A program made the translations under genes and the position numbers. From positions 1 through 39,359 of the forward strand of contig DASWCZ010000049.1 of assembly GCA_036395755.1 (NCBI GenBank): a DNA stretch of 39,359 nucleotides, given 5' to 3'. The stretch comes from Gp7-AA6 sp036395755 (GTDB taxonomy: Bacteria > Acidobacteriota > Thermoanaerobaculia > UBA5066 > Gp7-AA6). Within the stretch, counting starts at the first letter, position 1; the number at the start of each line of letters is the position of its first letter. Positions 1 through 8,226 of this stretch are shown piece after piece. The notes below the pieces were generated by a model that had not been told where the DNA came from, did not search any database, and saw only the letters and a program-made list of their open reading frames with translations.

Positions 1-1856
1 AGGTCGGACTCGTCGTCGCCAGCGGACAGCCACAGCTTTTCCACCGGCAGCTCCCCGAGCACGGAGAAGAGGCCCAGGGCGTGGTCGGGATGCGGGTGCG
101 TCGCGAGCACGGCGTCCAAGCGGGTGATTCCCCGGTCGAGCAGCTTGGGAAGGAGGTGCGTGCGTCCGAAGTCCTCGGCTTCGAGATCGAAGGGTCCGCC
201 GCCATCGACGAGGAAAGCGTGCCGGGCCCATCGAACGAGGATCGAGTCGCCCTGTCCGACGTCGAGCGCTTCGACCGAGAAGCCGTTCGCGGGTCCCTTC
301 GGCCCCGGCCAAAACGCGAGCCACAGGAAGAGCCCTCCCGCCAGGACCGCCGCGGGAGTTCGAAGCCGCTGCGGCCCCTTCGCTGCCGCGAGCGTCAGCG
401 CTCCGACGGCGAGGACGCCGGTCAAAGGCGGCGTCGGTCGCAGGAGCGCCAGACCGGCCGCGCGGTCCGCGATCGTCTCGAGCAGCCGCGACCCCAAGCC
501 GAAGAGCGTCGAGAGGAGTCCCGCTGGAAGCCCGATCGCGAAAACGAGGAGGAGCGCTCCCCCCAGCGCAATCAGGGCCGCGGACAAAGGAATCGCGAGC
601 GGCGCTGTCAGCCACGCGCCGACCGCCACGAAGTTGAACCGCCAGAAGACGACCGGCGCCGTCGCGCACTGCGCCGCGATCGCGGTGGCGAGACCGGAGA
701 ACAGGGCGTTCGGCCGCGCCGGGAGGCGGCGGCGCACCGGCTCCGCGAGGACCGCGATCCCGCCGACCGCCGCGAACGTCAGCACGGTTCCGATCGAATA
801 GAACTGCCGGGGATCCGCGACGAAGAGTGCGAGCGCGGAAAGGCCGAGCGCCTGTGCCGCCGGGATCGGCCGCTCGAAAAGCCGGGCCGCCAGGAAGATG
901 GCGATCACGACGCCCGCTCGAACGGCGGGCGGGTTCGCGCCTCCGACGAGAACGAAGAGAAAGACGGCCGCGAGGAGGATCGCGTCGCGGCGCTTACCGC
1001 CGACGCGCGCGCGACGAAGTCCGCCGAGGACCAGTCCCGCCGCGAGGGCGACGTGAAGTCCGGAGACCACGAGGAGATGGTAAAGCCCGCCGCGCCGGTA
1101 CCGCGCAACCATCCCGCGGTCGAGCTCGGACGTTCTTCCGAGGAGGAGCGCCGCGAGCGGGCCCCGCACGTTTCGATCGAACGCCTCCCCGCGGGAGCCG
1201 CGCGGAGGGAGCGCTCGGTGGAAGAGGAGGTTCGGCAGCGAGAGATGCGAGAGCGCGGTCCTCTCCGTCCGCTGGATCTGGAGCGCGCTCTTGACCGACA
1301 GGCGATATCGCGTCCACGGAAGGGCGAGGTCGCGCGACGACGCCGGAACGTCTTCCCGACGAAGATGCCCCACGAGGCAGACCCGGTCGCCGCGGTCGGC
1401 CTTGCGCTCGACCGGCATCGCCCCGGACACGAAGAGGAAGATCTCCGCGGGAAACGGGCGCCAGCGGCCGGCGACCCGCAGTCGCTCGGCCTTGAGAAGT
1501 CCCCGCGCCCGGGGCGGGGCGCCGCTCCAGAAATCCGTCAGCACTCCCTCGACGCGGTCGACCCGATCGGCGGCGGACGGAAGGCGGGCGAATGCGTCCT
1601 GCGCCGTCGTCTCGGCGGCCGCGATCCCGCTGCGACCCTGGAAGAATCCGATGGACGTCCAGAAGAGAACGAGCGCGGGGGTCGCCTGGTTCCCTCGCCG
1701 GCCGCGCGCGAAAGCGAGGAGGAGCGAAAGCGCTGCGACGAGGAGCGCTTCCCCTTCGCCCTGGCGCGAGCGCGCTCCGAGAAGAATGCCAGCGACGAGC
1801 GCTACCGCAGCTCCGATGGCCGGCGCCTTGCCCGACCTCGCGATCGGCCCGATCAG
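1..1856 (-). CDS. comEC: ComEC/Rec2 family DNA-uptake channel (3' end cut by window)
   Basis: ComEC forms the inner-membrane channel that carries single-stranded DNA into the cell during natural transformation. Translation of the minus strand gives a hydrophobic N-terminus (IGAAVALVAGILLGA), the competence-domain signature HLLVVSGLHVA around 1080-1115, several further membrane segments, and near the window start a metallo-beta-lactamase-like domain with VDGGG and THPHPDHALG. The last part of that domain lies beyond base 1. The start is unresolved: the frame has no ATG, GTG or TTG near the expected N-terminus. A CTG at 1856-1854 overlaps the rlmD stop codon as CTGA and is my tentative start. 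The gene follows rlmD directly, so it is probably the last member of the valS-birA-coaX-rlmD run. The family call is secure; the 5' end is not. Confidence 0.85.
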   Translation of the reverse strand, partial: MIGPIARSGKAPAIGAAVALVAGILLGARSRQGEGEALLVAALSLLLAFARGRRGNQATPALVLFWTSIGFFQGRSGIAAAETTAQDAFARLPSAADRVDRVEGVLTDFWSGAPPRARGLLKAERLRVAGRWRPFPAEIFLFVSGAMPVERKADRGDRVCLVGHLRREDVPASSRDLALPWTRYRLSVKSALQIQRTERTALSHLSLPNLLFHRALPPRGSRGEAFDRNVRGPLAALLLGRTSELDRGMVARYRRGGLYHLLVVSGLHVALAAGLVLGGLRRARVGGKRRDAILLAAVFLFVLVGGANPPAVRAGVVIAIFLAARLFERPIPAAQALGLSALALFVADPRQFYSIGTVLTFAAVGGIAVLAEPVRRRLPARPNALFSGLATAIAAQCATAPVVFWRFNFVAVGAWLTAPLAIPLSAALIALGGALLLVFAIGLPAGLLSTLFGLGSRLLETIADRAAGLALLRPTPPLTGVLAVGALTLAAAKGPQRLRTPAAVLAGGLFLWLAFWPGPKGPANGFSVEALDVGQGDSILVRWARHAFLVDGGGPFDLEAEDFGRTHLLPKLLDRGITRLDAVLATHPHPDHALGLFSVLGELPVEKLWLSAGDDESD

Positions 1857-3133
1857 GCGGCGCCGGCTTCCCGGACGAGGGTCACGACCGATTCGATGCG
1901 GTGGGTGAGCGGAAACAGGTCGAAGAGGCGCGCGTCCGCGACCCCGAAACCCTCGTCGGAGAGCTCGGCCAGGTCCCGGGCGAGGGTCGAGGGTTCGCAG
2001 GAGACGTAAACGAACCGGCGCCGGGCGCGATGGCCGAGCGACGCCGCGAGCCGCGCGAGGCCGGTGCGAGGCGGGTCCGCGACGACAAGATCGAACCTCT
2101 TCGGCGACGACGACAGGAACCCTCCGACCGAGGAAGGCACGATCTTCCAGCGGTCGGCGTCGGGCCAGGTGAGCCGCGTCTTCGCGGCGTCGCGTGCCGC
2201 TGAGGCGCTGCCCTCGACCGACGTCGTCGTGTGCCCGGCGTCGAGCAATCCGGCCGCGAAGAACCCGACCCCTCCGAATGCGTCGAGAGCGTCGCCCACG
2301 GTGTCGCCGCTGGCGTCCGCCACGCCGGTCAGCAACCGACCGGCGAGATGACGGTTGCCCTGAAAGAACGTGTCCACGGAGACGAGAAACGTCCGGCCGG
2401 CGACCTCCAGCTCGAGCCGCTTCTCCCCCGTCTCCGAGAGAAGAACTCCCCCGCCGTCCACGACCTTCACCCCCTCGAAAAACGGCTCGAGCGCGCGGAG
2501 GATCGCGTCCGCCTCCATGCGGGACTGTCTCTTTCCCGTTTCGCCCAGAGTCGCCCGCGCGAGCCGGCGCTCGCCGGAGAAGGCTTCGAGCGTCGCGAGC
2601 TCCGAAACGGCGGCGCCGGACGCGGAGAGCGCGTCGCGGATCGTGGGCAGGAGCGCGGACGTCTGAGGCGTGAGTGCGCGGCAGCCCATGACCGGCTCGA
2701 CCCGATGCGTTCGGGCGGCGAACTGGCCGAGCACGAGCCCGGCGCCCCGGCCCTCGAGGTGAAACCGGTTCCGGATGCGGTAGGCGAGCGGCGACGGGGT
2801 CATCTTCAGCTCGCCGAAGGTTTCCGGCGAGAGCTTTCCGATTCTCTGCATGGTCTCGAGGAAGAGAGACCGCTTGGCCTCCAGGGCCGCGACGGGCTCG
2901 AAGTGTCCCCAGTCGCATCCGGGGCATTCCTGCGAAGAAGCGAGGACCCGCTCGCGCGACGGGGCGAGGACCGCCACGGTCCGCCCGCGCCAGAAGCTGC
3001 GACGGACCTCGTGAACCTCGGCTTCCACGTCTTCGCCCGGCAACGCTCCGGCGACGAAGCCCACTCCTCCCTCGCCGCGCGAGATTCCCTCGCCGGTCGG
3101 AGCGAGTCGGGAGATGCGGACCCGGCGGAGCAC
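1853..3133 (-). CDS. rlmD: TrmA/RumA-family 23S rRNA (uracil-C5) methyltransferase, RlmD-like
   Basis: This enzyme methylates C5 of a uridine in 23S rRNA using S-adenosylmethionine. The 426-residue product starts with a TRAM-like beta domain (about residues 5-60), has an iron-sulfur type cysteine motif ECPGC at about 90-94 and another Cys in VMGCRALTPQ, then the SAM-binding segment DALDAFGGVGFF and the catalytic motifs VADPPRTGL and YVSCEPSTLARDL, which carry the nucleophilic Cys. Start is GTG at 3133. A short inverted repeat of GAGAGA and TCTCTC lies at 3142-3155, just upstream of the start. The usual family cluster has four Cys ligands; only three are evident here. Length is normal for the family. 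Which uridine is modified (RlmD, RlmC or a dual enzyme) cannot be told from sequence alone. The gene overlaps comEC at CTGA. Confidence 0.88.
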   Translation of the reverse strand: MLRRVRISRLAPTGEGISRGEGGVGFVAGALPGEDVEAEVHEVRRSFWRGRTVAVLAPSRERVLASSQECPGCDWGHFEPVAALEAKRSLFLETMQRIGKLSPETFGELKMTPSPLAYRIRNRFHLEGRGAGLVLGQFAARTHRVEPVMGCRALTPQTSALLPTIRDALSASGAAVSELATLEAFSGERRLARATLGETGKRQSRMEADAILRALEPFFEGVKVVDGGGVLLSETGEKRLELEVAGRTFLVSVDTFFQGNRHLAGRLLTGVADASGDTVGDALDAFGGVGFFAAGLLDAGHTTTSVEGSASAARDAAKTRLTWPDADRWKIVPSSVGGFLSSSPKRFDLVVADPPRTGLARLAASLGHRARRRFVYVSCEPSTLARDLAELSDEGFGVADARLFDLFPLTHRIESVVTLVREAGAA

Positions 3134-3185
3134 GGTGATCGGAGAGACCTCTCTCTCTATTGTCGGGAGGCGAAGTCAAAGCGAC

Positions 3186-3857
3186 TCATTCTGCGAGCAA
3201 CGTCAGGCGGGGAAGTGCGAGCTCCTCGCGGAGGGTCCGGCGCATCAAAGCCCGCCTCGTCTTCTCCTCGGTCTCGCGATCCATCTTCACACGCGCTTTG
3301 GCGAGGAGCTCGTCCACTCGCGAGTCAATCCGAAGGCGCCGATCGACCGGGAGCGCTTCCGAGAGATCGTTGGACAGCCGCCGGTCGAGCCGCGCGAGCG
3401 ACGCTTCGATCTCCCCGGCGGGTTTCGGAGAGCGCGCGAGCCGGTCGAGGGAACGAAGGGCCGACTCGATCCGTTCCGTCAGCTCCGGGTGGATGCGCGC
3501 CACTGAGTCCAGTCGCTCGGAAAGTCGCGCGAGGGCCACGGAAGGGTCGAGCGACTTCTCTCCCGCGCGTCCCGCGCCGCGGCCGACCGCCGTCTCCGCG
3601 CGGCGCTCCCACACCGACAGGATCGCGTCTCGGCAGTAGGAGAGCGAGTTGACGCGGCCCGTCGCCCCGCGCTCCTCGCGCTTCGTGAAGGCGTCGTCGA
3701 TTCCCGCCGTGATCGCCTCGAGCGGGATTCCGAGCGCGCGCCACTCCTTCAGGAGGGTGAAGTCCTTCGGCGAGAGGAGAAACGGGGTTCCGCGGCGCGC
3801 GATGAAGGCCGCTTCTGCCGCCGCGTAGTAGCCCCTATCCCCCTCGGTTTCGCTCAT
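3186..3857 (-). CDS. Conserved-looking protein of unknown function, helical
   Basis: I do not recognise this 223-residue protein. Its first 90 residues resemble a compact helical domain, with phrases such as FLLSPKDFTLLKEWRALGIP and VNSLSYCRDAI. The rest is rich in Arg, Glu and Leu with heptad-like spacing, suggesting extended or coiled-coil helices. There is no signal peptide or membrane segment, so it is probably cytoplasmic. It starts 23 bases inside the end of coaX and ends about 50 bases before the rlmD-like gene, so it is almost certainly co-transcribed and translationally coupled with coaX. The strong overlap and normal codon use support a real gene. No function is proposed. Confidence 0.7.
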   Translation of the reverse strand: MSETEGDRGYYAAAEAAFIARRGTPFLLSPKDFTLLKEWRALGIPLEAITAGIDDAFTKREERGATGRVNSLSYCRDAILSVWERRAETAVGRGAGRAGEKSLDPSVALARLSERLDSVARIHPELTERIESALRSLDRLARSPKPAGEIEASLARLDRRLSNDLSEALPVDRRLRIDSRVDELLAKARVKMDRETEEKTRRALMRRTLREELALPRLTLLAE

Positions 3858-4629
3858 GAATGAGGCGGAGTCCGGTCAGGGTCAGCAGCGGGTCGACCTC
3901 CTCGATCCTCTCCGAACCGCCTCCAAAGAGCTCTGCCATGCCTCCCGTCGCGATCACGCGCGGCTTTGCTCCGATCTCCCGGGCGATCCTCTCGATCACG
4001 CCGTCGACGAGCGAGAGATAGCCGAAGTAGAGGCCCGACTGGATCGAGCCCGCGGTCGTCTTGCCCACCACCTTCTCGGGTCGCCGGATCTCGACGCGCC
4101 AGAGACGGGCGGCGCGCTCGAAGAGCGCCTCCGCCGAGATCGAGATTCCCGGCACGATGACTCCACCGGCGTACTCTCCCTTCGCGGTGACGACGTCGAA
4201 CGTGGTCGCCGTACCGAAGTCGACGACGACGCATGGCCCGCCCAGCCGATCGTATGCCGCGACCGCGTTGACGATTCGGTCGGCGCCGACCTCCTGCGGG
4301 GCGTCGTAGAGGATCGGCATCCCGGTGCGAATGCCGGGCTCGACGAAAACCGGCTCGCGGCCGGCGATCTGGCGAAGCGCCTGCCGGAGCGGAAACCGGA
4401 GCGACGGCACGACGCTCGCGACGATCACTTCGCGCGGCGGATCGTTCTCCCGCCCGGCCGACGACAAGAGGCCCTGCACCGAGAGCACGATCTCGTCGGA
4501 CGTCGCGTCGCGCCGCGACGTGAGCCGCCAGTGTCGCGCGAGCGTCGGACCCTCGAAAAGGCCCAGGACGGTGTTCGTATTCCCCACGTCCACGGCAAGA
4601 AGAGCCGCGGTGGCCTCTCCCTTCACCAT
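3835..4629 (-). CDS. coaX: Type III pantothenate kinase
   Basis: CoaX phosphorylates pantothenate with ATP, the first step of coenzyme A synthesis, in the cytoplasm. The 264-residue product has the type III signatures in order: AVDVGNTNTVLGLF at the N-terminus, an ASVVPSL segment near 70, GADRIVNAVAAYD near 118, DFGTATTFDVV near 135 and GGVIVPGISISAEALF near 153. These belong to the ASKHA fold and include the Asp residues that bind phosphate and pantothenate. Length is normal for CoaX. It overlaps the 3' end of birA by 7 bases, the same birA-coaX neighbourhood known from many bacteria, where the two enzymes are sometimes fused. Confidence 0.95.
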   Translation of the reverse strand: MVKGEATAALLAVDVGNTNTVLGLFEGPTLARHWRLTSRRDATSDEIVLSVQGLLSSAGRENDPPREVIVASVVPSLRFPLRQALRQIAGREPVFVEPGIRTGMPILYDAPQEVGADRIVNAVAAYDRLGGPCVVVDFGTATTFDVVTAKGEYAGGVIVPGISISAEALFERAARLWRVEIRRPEKVVGKTTAGSIQSGLYFGYLSLVDGVIERIAREIGAKPRVIATGGMAELFGGGSERIEEVDPLLTLTGLRLIHERNRGG

Positions 4630-5396
4630 TCGTCCAGCTCTCCGCTCGCGACCACGGCTTCCCCGGCCGGCGTTTTCAGGCGCAGGAAACCGGACGGATC
4701 GAGGCCCAGATACTGTCCCGTGAGCTCCTTACCTTCTCCACGGACTTTCATACGATCGCCGGGTCGATGGAGCGAGACCCGTTCCCACTCCTCGACTTCC
4801 CGCGACCAGTCGGGTTGCGCGAGCTCGAAGTCGAGCCGGTCGATCAGAGCGTGGAGAAGGGCCGCTACGGAGACGCGGCGTCCCATTTCCTCCTCGATCG
4901 TCGTCGCGTTCGGCACACCGACGTCCGCCGCTCGGCCGAGGACGTTGATGCCGATGCCCACCGCGAGATAGACGTCGTTGCCCTGTGTCCGCGCTTCCGC
5001 GAGCACGCCCGCGAGCTTCCGCCTGCCCACGTAGAGGTCGTTCGGCCACTTGAGCTCGGCAGCGACTCCGCATGCCTCCTTTAGCGCTTCGCGCGTCCAG
5101 CGGGCCACGGCGATCGGGACCACCGACAGCGGCTCGCCCTCCGCCACCCGGCGCACGAAGGTCAGGTAGATGCCGCGTCCCTTGGGCGCCTTCCATTCCC
5201 GGCCGGTGCGGCCACGCGCGCCGGGCTGCTCCTCCGCCACGAACAGCGTCCCGGGCAAAGACTGCTCCTCCTGGAAGTAAACGTCGATCACCTCCCGGGC
5301 GAGGTCGTTGGACGACCGGATCGAGACGAGCGTGACGAGGTTCTCGAAGACGCGCCACCGCGTCGGCTCGAGAACGCCGCCCGCGAACTCGATCAT
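4623..5396 (-). CDS. birA: Biotin--[acetyl-CoA-carboxylase] ligase, no DNA-binding domain
   Basis: BirA activates biotin with ATP and attaches it to the Lys of carrier-protein domains. The 257-residue product contains the catalytic core: SSNDLAREV, the biotinoyl-AMP loop GRTGREWKAPKGRGIYLT, KWPNDLYVGRRKLAGVLAEA and LAVGIGINV, then the small C-terminal SH3-like domain. The N-terminal helix-turn-helix of the E. coli type is absent, so this is a ligase without repressor function. A likely substrate, the carrier with EAMKMEH, is encoded in this window at 10278-10772. ATG at 5396 lies 28 bases downstream of the valS stop codon, consistent with one operon. Confidence 0.94.
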   Translation of the reverse strand: MIEFAGGVLEPTRWRVFENLVTLVSIRSSNDLAREVIDVYFQEEQSLPGTLFVAEEQPGARGRTGREWKAPKGRGIYLTFVRRVAEGEPLSVVPIAVARWTREALKEACGVAAELKWPNDLYVGRRKLAGVLAEARTQGNDVYLAVGIGINVLGRAADVGVPNATTIEEEMGRRVSVAALLHALIDRLDFELAQPDWSREVEEWERVSLHRPGDRMKVRGEGKELTGQYLGLDPSGFLRLKTPAGEAVVASGELDEW

Positions 5397-5424
5397 GTGC
5401 CGGGCCGGTTTCCCTGCTCGACTC

Positions 5425-8124
5425 TCATTCCGACGCTGCGGTTCCGAGCGCCGCCCGCCGCTCCTCGAGCTCCCGGAGTCTCCGCCGCGTCTTCTCCACG
5501 ATCTCGCCGGGAGCTCTCTCTAAGAACGCGGGATTCTGAAGCTTCGCCGAGAGCTCGCCGATCTCGCCCTCGACCTGGGAGAGCCGGCGCGCGACGCCCC
5601 CGCGGTCGGCGGGCGCCGTCCCGACCGGCAGTGCCAGCCCGACGGCCACCCCCGAGACCACGTCGCGCTGGGCGCCGTCCTCCGGAGGTCCGAAACGGAA
5701 TTCCGAGAGGCGTGCGAGATGGCGCAGGAGCGGCTCCAGGGTCCGGATCTCTTCGGATTCCTCCGGAGACGCCTCGACGGTGAGAACGACGGGCTCGGTG
5801 GGAGAGACGCGCCTCTCGCGGCGGAAGTTGCGCACGCGAGTGACGAGCGAGCGCAGCCGCTCGACGGCCCTCTCGGCGCCGGGATCGAGTCTTGCCGGGT
5901 CTCCCGCGGGGTAGGGGGAAACGATCAGCGTCCCCGGGCGGCCGGTCAACTTCTCCCAGATCTCTTCCGTCAGGAACGGCATGAAGGGATGCGCGAGCGC
6001 GAGCGAATCGGTCAGGCAGCGCTCGAGCACGCCGCGGGCGATCTCCCGCGCGTTTTCGTCTCCGTCGCCGCCGGAGAGCACGGGCTTGACCATCTCGAGG
6101 TATCCGTCACAGAGCTCGTGCCAGAGAAAGCCGTAGAGCGCCTGTGCGGCCTCGTCGAATCGGAACGCGGCCAGGTGCCGGTTCACGTCCGACACGGTCG
6201 TCGAGAGACGCGAGAGGATCCAGCGGTCGGGCAGGGACAGGGCCCGACCCTCGAGGGAGCCGGCGCGGGCCTTGCCATCCAGTTGCGACAGCGTGAAGCG
6301 CGCCGCGTTCCACAGCTTGGTCGCGAAGCTCCGGGAGCCGGCGAGCCGTTCCCGGTCGAGAGTCACGGTCGTGCCGGAGGTCGCCGAGCTCGCGTAAGTG
6401 AAGCGCAGGGCATCGGCCCCGAACTCGTCGATCGCAACGAGCGGGTCGACGACGTTGCCGCGCGTCTTCGACATCTTCTCTCCCGCCAGGCGCACGAGCC
6501 CATGCAGGTTGACGGTCGAGAAAGGGACGGATTCCATGAAGTGAATCCCCGCCATGATCATTCGCGCGACCCAGAAGAACAGGATGTCGTAGCCGGTAAC
6601 GAGCACGTCCGTCGGATAGAAGTCGTCGAGATCCCGTGTCTTCTTCGGCCAGCCGAAGACCGAGAACGGCCAGAGCTGCGAGGAGAACCAGGTGTCGAGG
6701 ACGTCCGGATCCTGCTCGAGGTCCTCGGAACCGCAGGTTTCGCACGCAGCCGGATCCTCCTCCGTGACGTTCACGTGCCCGTTGGCGCACGTGAACGCCG
6801 GGATCCGGTGGCCCCACCAGAGCTGGCGGGAGATGCACCAGTCGTGGATGTTGCGCATCCACTCGAAGTACGTCTTCGTCCACATCTCCGGCACGAAGCG
6901 GACCTCGCCCGTCTCCACCGCGCGAATCGCGGGTCGGGCGAGCGGGCCGACCTTCACGAACCACTGGGTCGAGAGGTACGGCTCGATGACCGTGTCGCAG
7001 CGCTGGCAGTGCCCGAGCGAGATCCGGTGCGGATCGGCCCCCAGGAGGCGATTCTCCGCGGCCAGGCGTTTCACGATCTCCTTGCGCGCCTCGAACCGGT
7101 CGAGCCCCGCGTACTCCCCCGCCTCCGCCGTCATCTTCCCGTCCGGGCCGATGACCACGACCTCGGGCAGGTGGTACCGCTGCGCCGATGCAAAGTCGTT
7201 GGCGTCGTGCGCCGGAGTCACCTTCACGACCCCCGTGCCGAATTCCCGGTCGACCAGAATCGAATCCTCGATGACCGGCAGCTCCCGGCCGACGATCGGG
7301 AGGATTGCAACCTTCCCGCGGAACTTCGCCGTCCGCGGGTCATCCGGATGGATTGCGAGCGCCGTGTCCCCGAGCATCGTCTCCGGCCGGGTCGTCGCGA
7401 CGACGGCGCCGGAGGGGACGCCGGAGACGTCGTAGCGGATGTGGTACAGCGAGCCGTCCGTTTCCTTGTGAACGACTTCGAGATCGGAGACCGCTGTCCC
7501 GCATCTCGGGCACCAGTTCACGACGTAACGCCCGCGGTAGATCAGTCCCTCCCGATAGAGCTGGACGAACGCGTGCCGCACCGCCAGCGACAGGTCGGGG
7601 TCGAGCGTGAACCGCTCGCGCGTCCAGTCGAGCGAGCAGCCGAGGCGGCGGATCTGGGACTGGATCGTGTCCTTCGCGTCGCGCTTCCAGGCCCAGACGC
7701 GCTCGACGAATTTCTCCCGTCCGAGCTGGCGGCGGTCGATGCCCTGCTTCGCGAGCTCCTTTTCGATCACCATCTGGGTCGCAATGCCAGCGTGGTCGGT
7801 GCCGGGGACCCAGAGCACGCGATAGCCGAGCATCCGCTTCCATCGCGCGAGGATGTCCTCGAGAGTGCGCCCGAAGGCGTGACCGATATGGAGCCGTCCG
7901 GTCACGTTGGGGGGTGGGATCACCATGACGAACCGGGGGGAGCCGGGCGGCCCCGCGGGCTGGAAGCGCCCCTCTTCCTCCCACGTGCGGTACCAGCGCT
8001 CCTCGAAGTGAGCGGGATCGAAGGTCTTCGCGAGCTTCCTCGAGGGTTTGTCGCGGTCGGCCTCGACCGATTCTGCGCTTCCCGGCCGGAAGGGAAAGCG
8101 TGCGTCCAACGGGTCTCCGTTCAT
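5425..8124 (-). CDS. valS: Valyl-tRNA synthetase
   Basis: ValS charges tRNA-Val in the cytoplasm. The 899-residue class I synthetase has the HIGH motif in PPPNVTGRLHIGHAF (about residue 75), the editing domain with the GTGVVKVTPAHDANDF segment, a CysX2Cys pair typical of the insert region, and the KMSK motif as KMSKTRGN near residue 550. The C-terminal tail (about 830-899) is the coiled-coil tRNA-binding arm. About 30 residues precede the usual family start at LAKTFDPAHFEERW, but no other ATG, GTG or TTG is close, so ATG at 8124 is kept. A purine-rich GGAGAGAGG lies about 18 bases upstream, further than ideal for a ribosome binding site. It leads the valS-birA-coaX-rlmD-comEC run. Confidence 0.97.
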   Translation of the reverse strand: MNGDPLDARFPFRPGSAESVEADRDKPSRKLAKTFDPAHFEERWYRTWEEEGRFQPAGPPGSPRFVMVIPPPNVTGRLHIGHAFGRTLEDILARWKRMLGYRVLWVPGTDHAGIATQMVIEKELAKQGIDRRQLGREKFVERVWAWKRDAKDTIQSQIRRLGCSLDWTRERFTLDPDLSLAVRHAFVQLYREGLIYRGRYVVNWCPRCGTAVSDLEVVHKETDGSLYHIRYDVSGVPSGAVVATTRPETMLGDTALAIHPDDPRTAKFRGKVAILPIVGRELPVIEDSILVDREFGTGVVKVTPAHDANDFASAQRYHLPEVVVIGPDGKMTAEAGEYAGLDRFEARKEIVKRLAAENRLLGADPHRISLGHCQRCDTVIEPYLSTQWFVKVGPLARPAIRAVETGEVRFVPEMWTKTYFEWMRNIHDWCISRQLWWGHRIPAFTCANGHVNVTEEDPAACETCGSEDLEQDPDVLDTWFSSQLWPFSVFGWPKKTRDLDDFYPTDVLVTGYDILFFWVARMIMAGIHFMESVPFSTVNLHGLVRLAGEKMSKTRGNVVDPLVAIDEFGADALRFTYASSATSGTTVTLDRERLAGSRSFATKLWNAARFTLSQLDGKARAGSLEGRALSLPDRWILSRLSTTVSDVNRHLAAFRFDEAAQALYGFLWHELCDGYLEMVKPVLSGGDGDENAREIARGVLERCLTDSLALAHPFMPFLTEEIWEKLTGRPGTLIVSPYPAGDPARLDPGAERAVERLRSLVTRVRNFRRERRVSPTEPVVLTVEASPEESEEIRTLEPLLRHLARLSEFRFGPPEDGAQRDVVSGVAVGLALPVGTAPADRGGVARRLSQVEGEIGELSAKLQNPAFLERAPGEIVEKTRRRLRELEERRAALGTAASE

Positions 8125-8226
8125 GAAAAAAGGCGTAAAAGGCCTCTCTCCTTATCAGAAACCCGTCGGAATCGCTACGGAGCGGTCGGTCGGACTCCGT
8201 GGATCAGCGCCGGAAACGGTCGGGTG

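Noticed and set aside
81..2009. A 642-codon open frame on the plus strand
   Set aside because: It lies opposite comEC, whose competence and metallo-beta-lactamase motifs are plain on the minus strand; the plus-strand product is a low-complexity Arg/Glu string.
8125..8160. GGCCTTTTACGCC followed by a T-run just before valS, as a terminator or T-box-like leader
   Set aside because: The stem is only 3-4 bases and no T-box features (specifier loop, antiterminator) are visible in the roughly 100-base gap.
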